DNA from: Atopobiaceae bacterium | GTDB lineage: Bacteria; Actinomycetota; Coriobacteriia; Coriobacteriales; Atopobiaceae | Direction of reading: 5' to 3' | Length of the DNA: 64,000 bases | Assembly: GCA_017510785.1 (NCBI GenBank) | Contig: JAFWMH010000024.1 | Location: 124,001 to 188,000, forward strand | Shown: piece after piece, positions 30,168 through 38,836 of the stretch | Numbering within the stretch: position 1 is the first letter of the stretch | Layout: each line of letters starts with the position of its first letter | The notes under the pieces: generated by a model | What the model was told of the DNA's origin: nothing | The model's database searches: none | Seen by the model: only the letters and a program-made list of their open reading frames with translations | Program-made: the position numbers and the translations under genes

Positions 30168-31470
30168 GCGAGGTGCCCCCGCCCGACGAGCGCTTGGCCG
30201 CCGCGCTCTGCTGGCGAACACTGTTGGCATAGGACTCGTATGGGCTGGTCGTCGAGCTATCTATGACCGTCTCGCCCGTGTAGTGGCTATAGGAGGACTC
30301 GGCATCCTTAAAGTTCTCCTTGTCGCCCGCATACGCAATCGCCCTGTAGAAGCGTCGATACCAAAGGTACGAGCTGTGACGCGCGTGATACGGGCGCTTG
30401 TCGGTAGTGTAGGCATGCTTGCGGCTCGAAACCTGTACGAGAGTTTGTCCGTCGTTGTTTTCGGAGTCGGCAGACTCTGCGGTGGCCGCTTCGGTCGCAC
30501 TCTCCGCACTCGTCGTAGAATCCTGCGACTCCGCTCCGTCGTCCGCACGTCCTTCAATCATGTCCCACGTGATGACGGAATTCGTGGAATCGTCCGCACT
30601 CGTCGCGTCTTCCGAGCCCGTCGCCGGCGTTTTGGTATTGCCTTCCACCTCGTTTCGTTCCTCGTCCACGCCCAGGCCGTCCTCCCCCGCGTCTTTGTAA
30701 ACGAGGATGTATTCGTTGTCGGTGAGGAGCGCGACCGTCTGTTTGTCGTCACTCTCTCGTACGTTGCGGACATAGCCTTCAAGCTTCTTGATGATGTTAT
30801 TGGACGCAATATCAACCGAGTACGAAGTAGTGTATGTCTTCACGTCTGATTGGCTGGAATCGGAGGCCTCCTTCACCAACGTGTACGCAGAATCACGGTC
30901 GAGCAGCGAGCAAACGTTGGTTTCGTAATCGCTTTTGAACGACGACATCATTAGGAGCACGAACCCCGCCAACGCTATGGCACAGGCCACTAGAGCGCCC
31001 ACACCGCCGCCACTGCTGCACGAGCTGGTCTTCACGGACTTCGCGTCGGCCGATGGCCCCAAGTCCTGGATGTCGGAACGCTCCACGTACATGCCGCGCG
31101 AGTACTCTGCCCCGTCACTCCAGCGCTCCACCGAAAAGGTGTGCACGCCCGCAGCGTCCTCCCAAGTTTCGTATTGAGCAGTCTCGCCATTATCTACGTC
31201 CACGTTTCCAGCGCGGCCGCACACGACCTGCGTGCCCGAGTCCACGCGACTGAACCCCTCCGGCGGACTGGATTTGCCCACCATAAACGACATCTCGTAC
31301 TCGTCGTTGCCCGTGTCGAACGAAAGCCACGATTCGGATCCATCGTTGCTGTTGCGGAGACGATACTCTTCCCACTCGTCGCCCTGCTGGCGGTCCCTGT
31401 ACAGGATGGATCCCAGGACGAGGTACTTCACACCTTGGACTGAAAGGTCGTGTCCCACGCTAAAGTTCAT
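30157..31470 (-). CDS. DUF4178-domain membrane protein, copy 1
   Basis: A 437-residue protein. Residues 1-135 form the DUF4178 beta-rich domain (VKYLVLGSILYRDRQQGDEWEEYRLRN, split here as read), and a single membrane helix lies near 165-183 (VACAIALAGFVLLMM). The next 150 residues contain LEGYVRNVRESDDKQTVALLTDNEYILVYKD, a DUF4247-like segment, then an acidic Ser/Thr/Glu linker and a conserved tail RPYHARHSSYLWYRRFYRAIA with GGG-S. It overlaps the SpeD-like gene upstream (ATGAACTTTAG) and the speE-like gene downstream, each by 11 bases, so the three are translated together. The biochemical role of DUF4178 is unknown. AGGAGG precedes the ATG. Confidence 0.87.
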   Translation of the reverse strand: MNFSVGHDLSVQGVKYLVLGSILYRDRQQGDEWEEYRLRNSNDGSESWLSFDTGNDEYEMSFMVGKSSPPEGFSRVDSGTQVVCGRAGNVDVDNGETAQYETWEDAAGVHTFSVERWSDGAEYSRGMYVERSDIQDLGPSADAKSVKTSSCSSGGGVGALVACAIALAGFVLLMMSSFKSDYETNVCSLLDRDSAYTLVKEASDSSQSDVKTYTTSYSVDIASNNIIKKLEGYVRNVRESDDKQTVALLTDNEYILVYKDAGEDGLGVDEERNEVEGNTKTPATGSEDATSADDSTNSVITWDMIEGRADDGAESQDSTTSAESATEAATAESADSENNDGQTLVQVSSRKHAYTTDKRPYHARHSSYLWYRRFYRAIAYAGDKENFKDAESSYSHYTGETVIDSSTTSPYESYANSVRQQSAAAKRSSGGGTSHGK

Positions 31471-31810
31471 CGCTTCCTCCTGTATCTCTCTCGATGCACC
31501 TCATGCAACACCGCGACGCCCCAAGCGCGCAGCAAATTGATTCTTTTATCTGCGGGGGATAAGCCCGCGAACACGAAAAGACGTCAACAGCAGCATAGCC
31601 GCTCTCCGGCCACGTGTGAATGGCAAGGTGCGATGTTGAGAGAATGGCGACGTACGTTACGCCCTGCGGCGCAAAGTGGTGCACACGCTGCTCCACGACC
31701 TTCGATTCCATTTTGTCCACGATTTGCGTCGCAACCTCTTGAACCTTCTTCGCATCGTCAAGCACCGTGGCGTCGCAGCCGTACGCGTCTATTAGGATCT
31801 CCTGTGCCAT
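31460..31810 (-). CDS. speD: S-adenosylmethionine decarboxylase-like proenzyme (SpeD)
   Basis: A 116-residue protein of the class 1 bacterial/archaeal SpeD family, whose members cleave themselves at an internal serine to create a pyruvoyl group. The site is S60-H61 in LSTSHLAIHTWPESGY, followed by H65 and C80 in AAVDVFSC, matching the catalytic His and Cys of Thermotoga SpeD. The residue before the serine is usually Glu (ESH); here it is Thr. The C-terminus is Cys-rich (RCCMRCIERD). The start is the ATG at 31810, after AAAGGGGCGG. It is the first gene of the speD-DUF4178-speE operon. SAM decarboxylation is likely but a different product remains possible. Confidence 0.87.
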   Translation of the reverse strand: MAQEILIDAYGCDATVLDDAKKVQEVATQIVDKMESKVVEQRVHHFAPQGVTYVAILSTSHLAIHTWPESGYAAVDVFSCSRAYPPQIKESICCALGASRCCMRCIERDTGGSDEL

Positions 31811-32116
31811 CACCGCCCCTTTAGCCGATGTTTAGCTACCATAATATACATCCCTCATATACCATAAGACTGTGTACGGCATTGTGCAATGGGGAGTGAC
31901 GGGAGTTCCCAACTTCGTCCCGATGTAGCATCCCATTCGTTTCACAGCCTAAATGTCACCCAACAGGTTACCTTTTTACGCTCCTTGCGACGTAGACTTC
32001 ACATGTGTTGCAAGCAAGCAGACAAACGCCCACGTGGAACGCTGCGCCGATGGCCGACGCCGCGGCACGCGACCCTCGCTTCTTTGGGAAGCGTCGCAAG
32101 CGGTAGATACCGACGG
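31811..32116. other. Promoter region of the speD operon
   Basis: No gene seen. About 31828-31880 contains the segment with TTTAGCTACCATAATATACAT and ATATACCATAAGACTGTG, which is repeated almost exactly at 33568-33616 upstream of the second DUF4178 gene. Being conserved in both copies, it probably contains the promoter. TATATTAT on the minus strand is a plausible -10 region. Confidence 0.5.
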
Positions 32117-32176
32117 AACGAGCGCTTCGGAGTTTGCCGAGATTCGCCCCTCCGCTCCGTCGCGCTTACTTTCCAT
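32117..32176 (-). pseudogene. Remnant of speE-like gene, first 20 codons
   Basis: After the second DUF4178 gene the same 11-base overlap start is present, and the frame reads MESKRDGAEGRISANSEALV, which matches MESKCDAAGEQNPIDSEALV of the intact speE-like gene at 13 of 20 residues. Beyond codon 20 the similarity ends and no membrane or SAM-binding domain follows. It marks the right-hand break of a duplicated operon. Confidence 0.8.
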
Positions 32177-33449
32177 ACGATGTGCCCCCGTCCGACGAGC
32201 GCTTGGTCCCCATGCTCTCCTGGCGGATGCTGTTGGCGTAGGACTCGTACGAGCTCGTCGTCGCGCTATCTATGGCCGTCTCACCTGTATAGTGGCTGTA
32301 GGATGACTCGGTGCCCTTGAAGCTCTCCTTGTCGCCCGCATACGCAATCGCCCTGTAGAATCGCCGATACCAGAGGTATGAGCTATGGCGCGCGTGATAC
32401 GGGCGCCGGTCGGTGGTGTACGCGTACTTTCGGCTCGAGACCTGGACGAGCGTCCTCTCGCCGTTGGTTTCGGAGTCAGCAGTCTCTGCGGTGGCCGCTT
32501 CGGTCGTGCTCTCGGCGCTCGCAGAATCCTGCGCCGACGCATCTTCGGGCGCCTGCGCCCCATCGTCCGGGGCCGCGTCTTCCGAGCCCGTTGCTGGCGT
32601 TTTCGTGCTTCCTTCCACGTCGTTTCTCTCCTCGTCCACGCCTAGGCCGTCCTCTCCTGCGTCCTTGTAAACGAGGATGTATTCGTTGTCGGTTAGAAGT
32701 GCGACCGTCTGCTTGTCGTCATTCTCTCGTACGTTTCGTACATAGCCCTCGAGCTTCTGGATTATGTAATTTGAGGCAACGTCGACCGAGTACGACGTGG
32801 CATACGTCTTTACGTCTGGCTGGCTGGCATCAGACGCCTCCTCCACCACCGTGTACGTAGAATCACGGTCGAGCAGCGAGCAGACATCCGTTTCGTATTC
32901 GCTTTTACTCGGAATCATCAATAAAAGTCTAACGCTCACTACCGCTACAATACAGATACAGGCGACTATGCTGCAGCCGCTTGCACCGCTTTTGTCCGAT
33001 CTGAACTTAGAAGCGTCCTTCACATCGGGCGACGGCCCCAGGTCCTGGATGTCGCCGCGCTCCACGTACATGCCGCGCGAGTACTCCGTCCCGTCGCTCC
33101 AGCGCTCCACCGAGAAGGTGTGCACGCCCGCAGCGTCCTCCCAGGTTTCGTATCGAGCAGTCTCACCGTTATCCACGTCCACGCTTCCGTAACGAATACG
33201 CACGACCTGAGTGCCCGAGTCCACGCGACTGAATCCCGCTGGCGGCCTAGACCTACCCACCATAAACGACATCTCGTACTCGTCGTTGCCCGTATCGAAC
33301 GAGAGCCACCATTCGGATTCGTCGTTGCTGTTGCGGAGACGATACTCTTCCCACTCGTCGCCCTGCTGGCGGTCCTTATACAGGATGGATCCCAGGACGA
33401 GGTACTTCACACCTTTGACTGAGATGTCGTGTCCCACGACAAAGTTCAT
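32166..33449 (-). CDS. DUF4178-domain membrane protein, copy 2 (tandem paralogue)
   Basis: A 427-residue paralogue of the gene at 30157-31470, with about three quarters identity by eye. The DUF4178 domain (MNFVVGHDISVKGVKYLVLG), membrane helix (VACICIVAVVSVRLLLM, near 165), LEGYVRNVRENDDKQTVALL segment and C-terminal HARHSSYLWYRRFYRAIAY tail are all present and the frame is intact. Differences cluster in the membrane helix and the acidic linker. It keeps a good ribosome site (GGGAGG) but its partners are broken: only a speD 3' fragment precedes it and only 20 codons of the speE-like gene follow. It may still be expressed and act with the intact operon. Confidence 0.85.
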   Translation of the reverse strand: MNFVVGHDISVKGVKYLVLGSILYKDRQQGDEWEEYRLRNSNDESEWWLSFDTGNDEYEMSFMVGRSRPPAGFSRVDSGTQVVRIRYGSVDVDNGETARYETWEDAAGVHTFSVERWSDGTEYSRGMYVERGDIQDLGPSPDVKDASKFRSDKSGASGCSIVACICIVAVVSVRLLLMIPSKSEYETDVCSLLDRDSTYTVVEEASDASQPDVKTYATSYSVDVASNYIIQKLEGYVRNVRENDDKQTVALLTDNEYILVYKDAGEDGLGVDEERNDVEGSTKTPATGSEDAAPDDGAQAPEDASAQDSASAESTTEAATAETADSETNGERTLVQVSSRKYAYTTDRRPYHARHSSYLWYRRFYRAIAYAGDKESFKGTESSYSHYTGETAIDSATTSSYESYANSIRQESMGTKRSSDGGTSYGK

Positions 33450-33567
33450 CGCATCCTCCCGTATCTCTCTCGATGCATCTCATGCAACACCGCGACGCCT
33501 CGAACGCGCGGCAAATCGAATCTTTTATCTGTGGAGGATTTGCACCGGAGCACGAAAACATGTCATC
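33440..33567 (-). pseudogene. 3' remnant of speD upstream of DUF4178 copy 2
   Basis: The frame reads FSCSGANPPQIKDSICRAF and RCCMRCIERDTGGCDEL, matching residues 78 to the end of intact SpeD (FSCSRAYPPQIKESICCAL). Codons 1 to about 75, with the ribosome site and the catalytic serine and histidines, are deleted, so promoter sequence is joined directly to the 3' part. The stop codon has mutated and the frame runs on into the next gene. It cannot encode an active decarboxylase. Confidence 0.85.
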
Positions 33568-33740
33568 GACGTTTAGCTATCATAATGCACATCCTTCATA
33601 TACCATAAGACTGTGCACGACTTTGCGCAACGGGAAATTGACTCTGGCTTCCAAGTTTCTTCCCAATGCAAGCTTGCACATACGCCAACAATGAGGTCGC
33701 AGAGTAGCGCTCGGCTAATGCGGCAACAAGGGGGAACACC

Positions 33741-35045
33741 ATGAGAAGAACCGTTCGTCTCTTCACGCGCTCGTTCGCAGTCGCAACGATTGCCACTGTC
33801 CTCGCGGCATGCGGAGTCCCATCACAAAGCACCGCACCCGAGCAAACAAATGCCTCATCCGGCACTGAGGACGCGTCGGTTTCGAGCAACACATCGGCCG
33901 CAGAGATTCCCACCGGCACTGGGGCAAACGCCTCGGCTCCCGCGAATCAGGCCGCTAGCGTCCCCGTCGCAACGTTCGACGGCGCCAAGTACATCGCAAG
34001 CTCACCAAAAACAGAGGCTTCCGACGGCGTGGAAGGCGTCAGCGAACTCTGCGCCGTGCGTCCTCCCGACTCGTGGAGCACAGCACAGTCGATTTCCTGG
34101 AGTCCGTCGAGCATTGGATATGAGAATATCACGACCGATTGGGGCACGATTTCCTATCGCTTTGAGTACATAAACGAGACGGGCAGCGAAGTTGCCAACA
34201 CCGAGCTTTCGCGTACGACCGAAACAGGTTATTTCGGAGAAGGCCTCGCAACCGAACACACGCAGATTGGCGACCACAACGTCGCGTACGCACTCAGTAA
34301 CACGGACGAGGAACAAATCGCCTTTGGCATTATCGACCTCGAATCGAAGGCTGGCAGCAACGAGGATTCCGACCAATCGAATCGTTACGTCACGCTCAAC
34401 GCTTGGGAATCGCGCGGCGAGAACTGCGCATTTACGACGTTCATTAACTGCGAGGTAAACACGGATGCTGCCAACGACCTCTCGGGCGAGCAGCTGCTAG
34501 CCGATGCGTATGCGCCGCTGGAGTTTATCGCCGCGAACGTGGCGGGCAACGCGAAAAACGCCGAGGCCACCACGGACGCCGCGCCCTATTATGCCGACGT
34601 CACTCTTACGTCTGCCGACGATGCCCATAGTGTGGTCGTTCACCGAAACGGCGCCGACCTCACAAGCTATGGCAGGCACAATGCCCTCCTCATGACGGAG
34701 TCCGGAGGCCTCACGCTCGACTTTGCGCCAGAAGGTGGCCTAAACAACATGCCCGACGCGACGGCATCCACCTCAAACTATAGGTCGGAACACGGCTACA
34801 CCGCCGTGGACGTGTCCGACATCGAGGAGCACGAAGTGGACGGGCGCACCTACCACGCCCGCGTCCTTACCGCATTCATTGAGACCGGCAATGCGGAGCA
34901 AGGCAATGCGGAGCAGGAGCCAATGCGAGAACTACGCGCCTGGTGCGACATCGACGGCAACGCACTCTATATAAAGGCCATCATGCGCGCCGACGAAGAT
35001 GCATCCGCCTCGCTCAATCGCCTACTGTCCGGACGCATCGGTTGA
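33741..35045 (+). CDS. Lipoprotein of unknown function
   Basis: A 434-residue predicted lipoprotein: a basic N-terminus (MRRTVRLFTRS), a hydrophobic core, and a lipobox LAAC near residue 23. Residues 25-75 are a Ser/Thr/Ala/Asn-rich spacer. The rest looks like two related beta-rich domains; YRFEYINETGSEVANTE and TTETGYFGEG in the first, YADVTLTSADDAHSVVVHR in the second. A short repeat GNAEQGNAEQ lies near residue 395. I do not recognise a family. The start is set by AAGGGGG. It is divergent from the duplicated DUF4178 operon. Confidence 0.8.
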   Translation: MRRTVRLFTRSFAVATIATVLAACGVPSQSTAPEQTNASSGTEDASVSSNTSAAEIPTGTGANASAPANQAASVPVATFDGAKYIASSPKTEASDGVEGVSELCAVRPPDSWSTAQSISWSPSSIGYENITTDWGTISYRFEYINETGSEVANTELSRTTETGYFGEGLATEHTQIGDHNVAYALSNTDEEQIAFGIIDLESKAGSNEDSDQSNRYVTLNAWESRGENCAFTTFINCEVNTDAANDLSGEQLLADAYAPLEFIAANVAGNAKNAEATTDAAPYYADVTLTSADDAHSVVVHRNGADLTSYGRHNALLMTESGGLTLDFAPEGGLNNMPDATASTSNYRSEHGYTAVDVSDIEEHEVDGRTYHARVLTAFIETGNAEQGNAEQEPMRELRAWCDIDGNALYIKAIMRADEDASASLNRLLSGRIG

Positions 35046-35083
35046 GTTGTTCGTACGTCTTCTCGCCAGCCACATGGCTCATG

Positions 35084-35217
35084 TTGTGTACCGAGGGGGC
35101 CGTTTAGCGAACAAAAGCCGGGCTAAGTGGCCCTCCTGGTACACGTTGGGCAATGTTGTGTACCACAGGGGCCGTTTAGCCAGCGAAACCCGGGCTAAGT
35201 GGCCCCAGTGGTACACA
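35084..35217. repeat. Two tandem palindromic elements, family B
   Basis: Unit one (35084-35144) and unit two (35156-35217) both start with TGTTGTGTACC just before or at the boundary and have GGGGCCGTTTAGC, a variable middle with CCGGGCTAAGTGGCCC, and the end TGGTACAC. Each is an imperfect palindrome about 60 bp long. They lie between the lipoprotein gene and the gatCAB operon; a third, decayed copy is at 7294-7349. Confidence 0.85.
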
Positions 35218-35313
35218 TAACCGACGCGTGTACCCGCGCACTCGTTTTGCAAACACCACACGGCGTTTTGTCGTAGAATAGTGCGGATTGTCCGACGACG
35301 AGAGGGGAGAAAA

Positions 35314-35631
35314 ATGGCCCTCACACGAGAAGACGTGCGTGGCATCGCCGACTACGCGCGCATCGCGCTTACGGAGGAGGAGCTCGACGAGATGACCACG
35401 TATATGAACGAGGCCGTCGAGATGCTCCAACCCATCCGTGAGTACGATCTTGAAGGCGTGGAGCCCACGTTCCACCCCATTGGCGACCTTTCCAACGTAA
35501 TGGCCGGCGACACGCCCAACGCGCATGGCCGCTCGCTCGATATTGACGTAGCGCTGAGCAACGCAGGCGCCTCGCAAGGTCGTACGTTCCGCGTGCCATC
35601 CATTCTTGGCGACGAGGGAGGCGACCGATAA
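35314..35631 (+). CDS. gatC: Asp-tRNA(Asn)/Glu-tRNA(Gln) amidotransferase subunit C
   Basis: A 105-residue GatC, the small subunit that clamps GatA to GatB in the transamidosome. LTREDVRGIADYARIALTEEELD is the family N-terminus, followed by MLQPIREYDLEGVEPTFHP and the C-terminal FRVPSILGDEGGD. The start is set by AGAGGGGAG; an upstream in-frame start at 35281 is not supported. Its stop overlaps the gatA start (TAATG). Presence of gatCAB indicates that Gln-tRNA, and perhaps Asn-tRNA, is made by amidation of misacylated tRNA. Confidence 0.94.
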   Translation: MALTREDVRGIADYARIALTEEELDEMTTYMNEAVEMLQPIREYDLEGVEPTFHPIGDLSNVMAGDTPNAHGRSLDIDVALSNAGASQGRTFRVPSILGDEGGDR

Positions 35632-37139
35632 TGGCAAACTTCGATACTTTGAGCGCCGCAGCCATCGCGGCAGGCGTTAAGGCAGGCGACTTCTCGGCAA
35701 CCGAAGTGGCTCGCGCCGCACTCGACGCCATCGAAGCACGCGATGGCGAGGTGCAGGCATTTCTTCAAACAAGCGCCGAGCTTGCTTTGGAGGCCGCAGC
35801 AGCCACTGACGCAGCGCGCGCCGCTGGCGAGGAGCTCGGCCCACTCGCCGGCGTCCCCATGGCCTACAAAGACAACATGCATCTCGTGGGCACGCGCACG
35901 ACCTGCGCGAGCAAGATGCTCTATAACTACGAGTCCACGTTTACGGCAACCTGCGTGCAGCGCACGCTTGACGCGGGTGCCACGCCAGTGGGCAAAGCCA
36001 ACATGGACGAGTTCGCATTCGGCTCTTCCACCGAATCAAGTGCCTTCCACCCCACTTGCAACCCCTGGGATACCACCCGCGTACCCGGTGGCTCGTCCGG
36101 CGGCAGCGCCGCGGCAGTCGCGTCCGGTGAAGTACCCCTCTCCCTCGGCTCCGACACAGGCGGTTCCATTCGTCAGCCGGCAAGCTTTTGCGGCGTTGTA
36201 GGCATGAAGCCCACCTATGGCGCCGTGAGCCGCTACGGCGTCGTGGCCTTCGGCTCGTCGCTCGACCAGGTTGGTCCATTCGGCCGTTCCGTTACCGACG
36301 TGGCACTTGCCATGAACGCCCTCGTGGCCGGCGGTCGCGATCATCTCGACTCCACCTCGCAAGAAGTGCCTGCAAACTTCCTCGATGGCCTTGAGGATTC
36401 CGTCGAGGGCATGCGCGTAGGTATTATCTCCGCCCTTATGGAGCACGAGGCCGTTACGGACGAAGTACGTAAAGGTCTTGAGGCGGCACGTGCGGCGCTT
36501 GAGGCGCAAGGCGTCGAGGTCGTGGAGGTCGAGCTGCCCAACATGACGTCGGCCATTGCCGCATACTACGTCATCGGACCGTCGGAGGCTTTTAGCAACC
36601 TTGCCCGCTTCGACGGCGTGCGTTTTGGCTACCAAGAGCCAAACTGCACCACCCTCGCCGAGCAAACCGCCCTCTCGCGCGCACACGGTTTTGGCGCAGA
36701 GGCCAAGCGACGCCAGATGCTCGGCGCGTATCTGCTCGCAGCCGGCGTATACGACAAATACTATTATCCCGCGCAGCAGGTTCGCACGCTCATTACCGAC
36801 GACTACCGCAGGGCTTTCGAGTGTTGCGACGCAATTCTCTTGCCTACGTCACCCACCTCGGCATTCCACTTCGGCGAGATTAGCGATCCCACACAAATGT
36901 ATGCGTCGGACCTGTTCACCATTTCCAACAACATTGCGGGCAACGGCGGCGTTAGCGTACCTGTTGGCTTGGGCAGCACCTCTGGCATGCCCATCGCAGC
37001 ACAGCTCCAAGGTCCCGCCTTCAAGGATCACACGTTGCTACGCATGGCACGCGCACTCGAGCGTAGCATCGAGGAAGCCGGCCTCGCAAAGCCTGGCACC
37101 GTTGCACCCGCATTTGCCGGGAAGGGAGGCGAGCTGTAA
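35631..37139 (+). CDS. gatA: Asp-tRNA(Asn)/Glu-tRNA(Gln) amidotransferase subunit A
   Basis: A 502-residue amidase-signature enzyme that releases ammonia from glutamine and passes it to GatB. The Ser-Ser-Lys triad is complete: K80 in MAYKDN, the bridging serine in VPGGSSGGSAAAVASG (near 155), and the nucleophile S179 in SDTGGSIRQPA. GKANMDEFAFGSSTESS is a further GatA signature. The C-terminal part runs through ISNNIAGNGGVSVPVGLG to the family end. It overlaps gatC by one base and gatB by one base, so the three subunits are coupled. Confidence 0.96.
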   Translation: MANFDTLSAAAIAAGVKAGDFSATEVARAALDAIEARDGEVQAFLQTSAELALEAAAATDAARAAGEELGPLAGVPMAYKDNMHLVGTRTTCASKMLYNYESTFTATCVQRTLDAGATPVGKANMDEFAFGSSTESSAFHPTCNPWDTTRVPGGSSGGSAAAVASGEVPLSLGSDTGGSIRQPASFCGVVGMKPTYGAVSRYGVVAFGSSLDQVGPFGRSVTDVALAMNALVAGGRDHLDSTSQEVPANFLDGLEDSVEGMRVGIISALMEHEAVTDEVRKGLEAARAALEAQGVEVVEVELPNMTSAIAAYYVIGPSEAFSNLARFDGVRFGYQEPNCTTLAEQTALSRAHGFGAEAKRRQMLGAYLLAAGVYDKYYYPAQQVRTLITDDYRRAFECCDAILLPTSPTSAFHFGEISDPTQMYASDLFTISNNIAGNGGVSVPVGLGSTSGMPIAAQLQGPAFKDHTLLRMARALERSIEEAGLAKPGTVAPAFAGKGGEL

Positions 37140-38647
37140 TGAAGAAGCTCCAAGAGGTCCTGCGCGACTGGGAGGCCGTGATTGGACTCGAGGTCCACAC
37201 CGAGCTCACCACACTCGAAACCAAGATGTTTTGCGACTGCAGGCTGAGCCACGACGACGAGCCCAACACGAACGTGTGCCCCGTGTGCCTCGGTATGCCG
37301 GGCGCCCTCCCTGTCCCCAACCGCAAGGCCATAGAGTCCATCGTAATGGCTGGCCTCGCCACCAACTGCGAAATCCAGCCGCGCTCGTACTTTTATCGCA
37401 AGCACTACTTCTACCCCGACATGTCCAAGAACTACCAAACCACGCAAGGTCCGGTCGCCTTTTGCATGTACGGGCATCTCGACCTCGAGGTTACCGGCCA
37501 AGGTGCAAAGGAGCGCCCCGACTCCACGGTGAGCAAAGCCTCCGATGGTAGCTACGTTGCTCCCATCCGCATCCTGCGCATCCACATGGAAGAGGACGCG
37601 GCCAAGATGGTTCACGTGGGTGGAACGGAGGGTCGCATTACCAGTGCGGCGGAGTCGCTCATCGACTACAACCGCTGTGGCACGCCTCTTATTGAGCTCG
37701 TTACCGAGCCCGACCTCCGCACGCCCGAGGAAGCACGCCTGTTCATGGAGAAGCTCCGCCAAACGTTCCTCACACTTGGCATCTCCGATTGCTCGCTGGA
37801 AAACGGTTCCATGCGTTGCGACGGCAACGTGAGTATTCGTCGTCGTGGCACCACTGAGTTTGGCACCAAAACGGAGATGAAGAACATCAACTCCTTCAAG
37901 TCTTTGCACAACGCGCTCGAGTACGAAATCTGCCGCCAGGCAGAGGTACTCGAGGAGGGCGGCATCGTGTATCAGGAAACACGTCACTGGGAACCGAGCA
38001 AGCGTCGCACCGTCGTGATGCGCGTAAAGGAAACGGCTGACGACTATCGCATGTACCCCGACCCCGACCTCGCACCGTTCGACCTTTCGGACGAGTTCGT
38101 CGAGCGTTGCCGTGCGCGCGTGCCCGAGCTGCCCGACGCCAAGCGCGACCGCTACATCAACGACTTCGGACTCAAGCGCGCCGACGCCGCGCAAATCGCC
38201 GGTGATCCTGCCACCGCAACGTTCTTCGAGCAAGCTGTTGCGACTGTTAAAGACAAGGTCGTGCCGACGGTAGCCAATGTGGTGGTTAATCTCGTGCCCG
38301 CAACCAAGGCAGTAACCTCCGCGCAAGTTGCGAGCCTCTCGTCACTGCTCGCCGCAGACGCCATCACCTTCGCGCAAGCACGCGAGGTCCTTGAGGTCAT
38401 AGACGGAACCACAATGGATCCCGAGAAGATCGTGGACGAACGCGGCATGCGCCAAAGCACCGATACCGACGCGCTTTCCGCAACCGTGGAAGAGGTCCTC
38501 GCACGCTGCACCGACCAAGTGCGTCAATACAAAGAGGGCAACAAGAAGGTCGTAGGCTTCCTCGTGGGCCAATGCATGAAGGCCTCGCGCGGCACGGGCA
38601 ACCCGAAGCTCTTTAACCAACTGCTCCGCGAGCGACTTGAGGCATAA
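37139..38647 (+). CDS. gatB: Asp-tRNA(Asn)/Glu-tRNA(Gln) amidotransferase subunit B
   Basis: A 502-residue GatB, the kinase/transamidase subunit that phosphorylates the tRNA-bound Asp or Glu and amidates it. Signatures are VIGLEVHTELTT, FCDCRLSHDDEPNTNVCPVC with zinc-type cysteines, CLGMPGALPVPN, RKHYFYPDMSKNYQTTQ, RIHMEEDAAK and SLENGSMRCDGNVSIR. The C-terminal YqeY-like tail domain that binds tRNA is present (FLVGQCMKASRGTGNPKLFNQLLRERL). A strong hairpin follows the stop. Confidence 0.96.
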   Translation: MKKLQEVLRDWEAVIGLEVHTELTTLETKMFCDCRLSHDDEPNTNVCPVCLGMPGALPVPNRKAIESIVMAGLATNCEIQPRSYFYRKHYFYPDMSKNYQTTQGPVAFCMYGHLDLEVTGQGAKERPDSTVSKASDGSYVAPIRILRIHMEEDAAKMVHVGGTEGRITSAAESLIDYNRCGTPLIELVTEPDLRTPEEARLFMEKLRQTFLTLGISDCSLENGSMRCDGNVSIRRRGTTEFGTKTEMKNINSFKSLHNALEYEICRQAEVLEEGGIVYQETRHWEPSKRRTVVMRVKETADDYRMYPDPDLAPFDLSDEFVERCRARVPELPDAKRDRYINDFGLKRADAAQIAGDPATATFFEQAVATVKDKVVPTVANVVVNLVPATKAVTSAQVASLSSLLAADAITFAQAREVLEVIDGTTMDPEKIVDERGMRQSTDTDALSATVEEVLARCTDQVRQYKEGNKKVVGFLVGQCMKASRGTGNPKLFNQLLRERLEA

Positions 38648-38665
38648 ACGCTGTTCATACCCCAC

Positions 38666-38701
38666 AACCGGAGGACGGGATACGCAACCCGTCCTCCGGT
38701 T
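38666..38701 (+). terminator. Hairpin after gatCAB
   Basis: AACCGGAGGACGGG and CCCGTCCTCCGGTT make a perfect 14-base-pair stem with an eight-base loop, 19 bases after the gatB stop. Only GGGCTT follows, so it may need the second hairpin for full termination. Confidence 0.7.
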
Positions 38702-38745
38702 GGGCTTGCCATCCAGTGGCCTTCAGAACAGTTCGAAACATATGA

Positions 38746-38783
38746 GGCGAGCCATCAGGCACTTCCTGACGGCTCGCCTTTAA
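38746..38783. terminator. Bidirectional terminator between gatB and the HTH gene
   Basis: GGCGAGCC-A-TCAGG pairs with CCTGA-C-GGCTCGCC, followed by TTTAAA on the plus strand. It lies between two convergent genes. Confidence 0.75.
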
Positions 38784-38836
38784 ACTCGCATATGTCGCCC
38801 AAAACCAGCACGGGCAAAACCAAAACTTGGCGACTC

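Noticed and set aside
37028..38326. 432-codon open frame antisense to gatB
   Set aside because: Shadow of gatB with no domain and no start signal.
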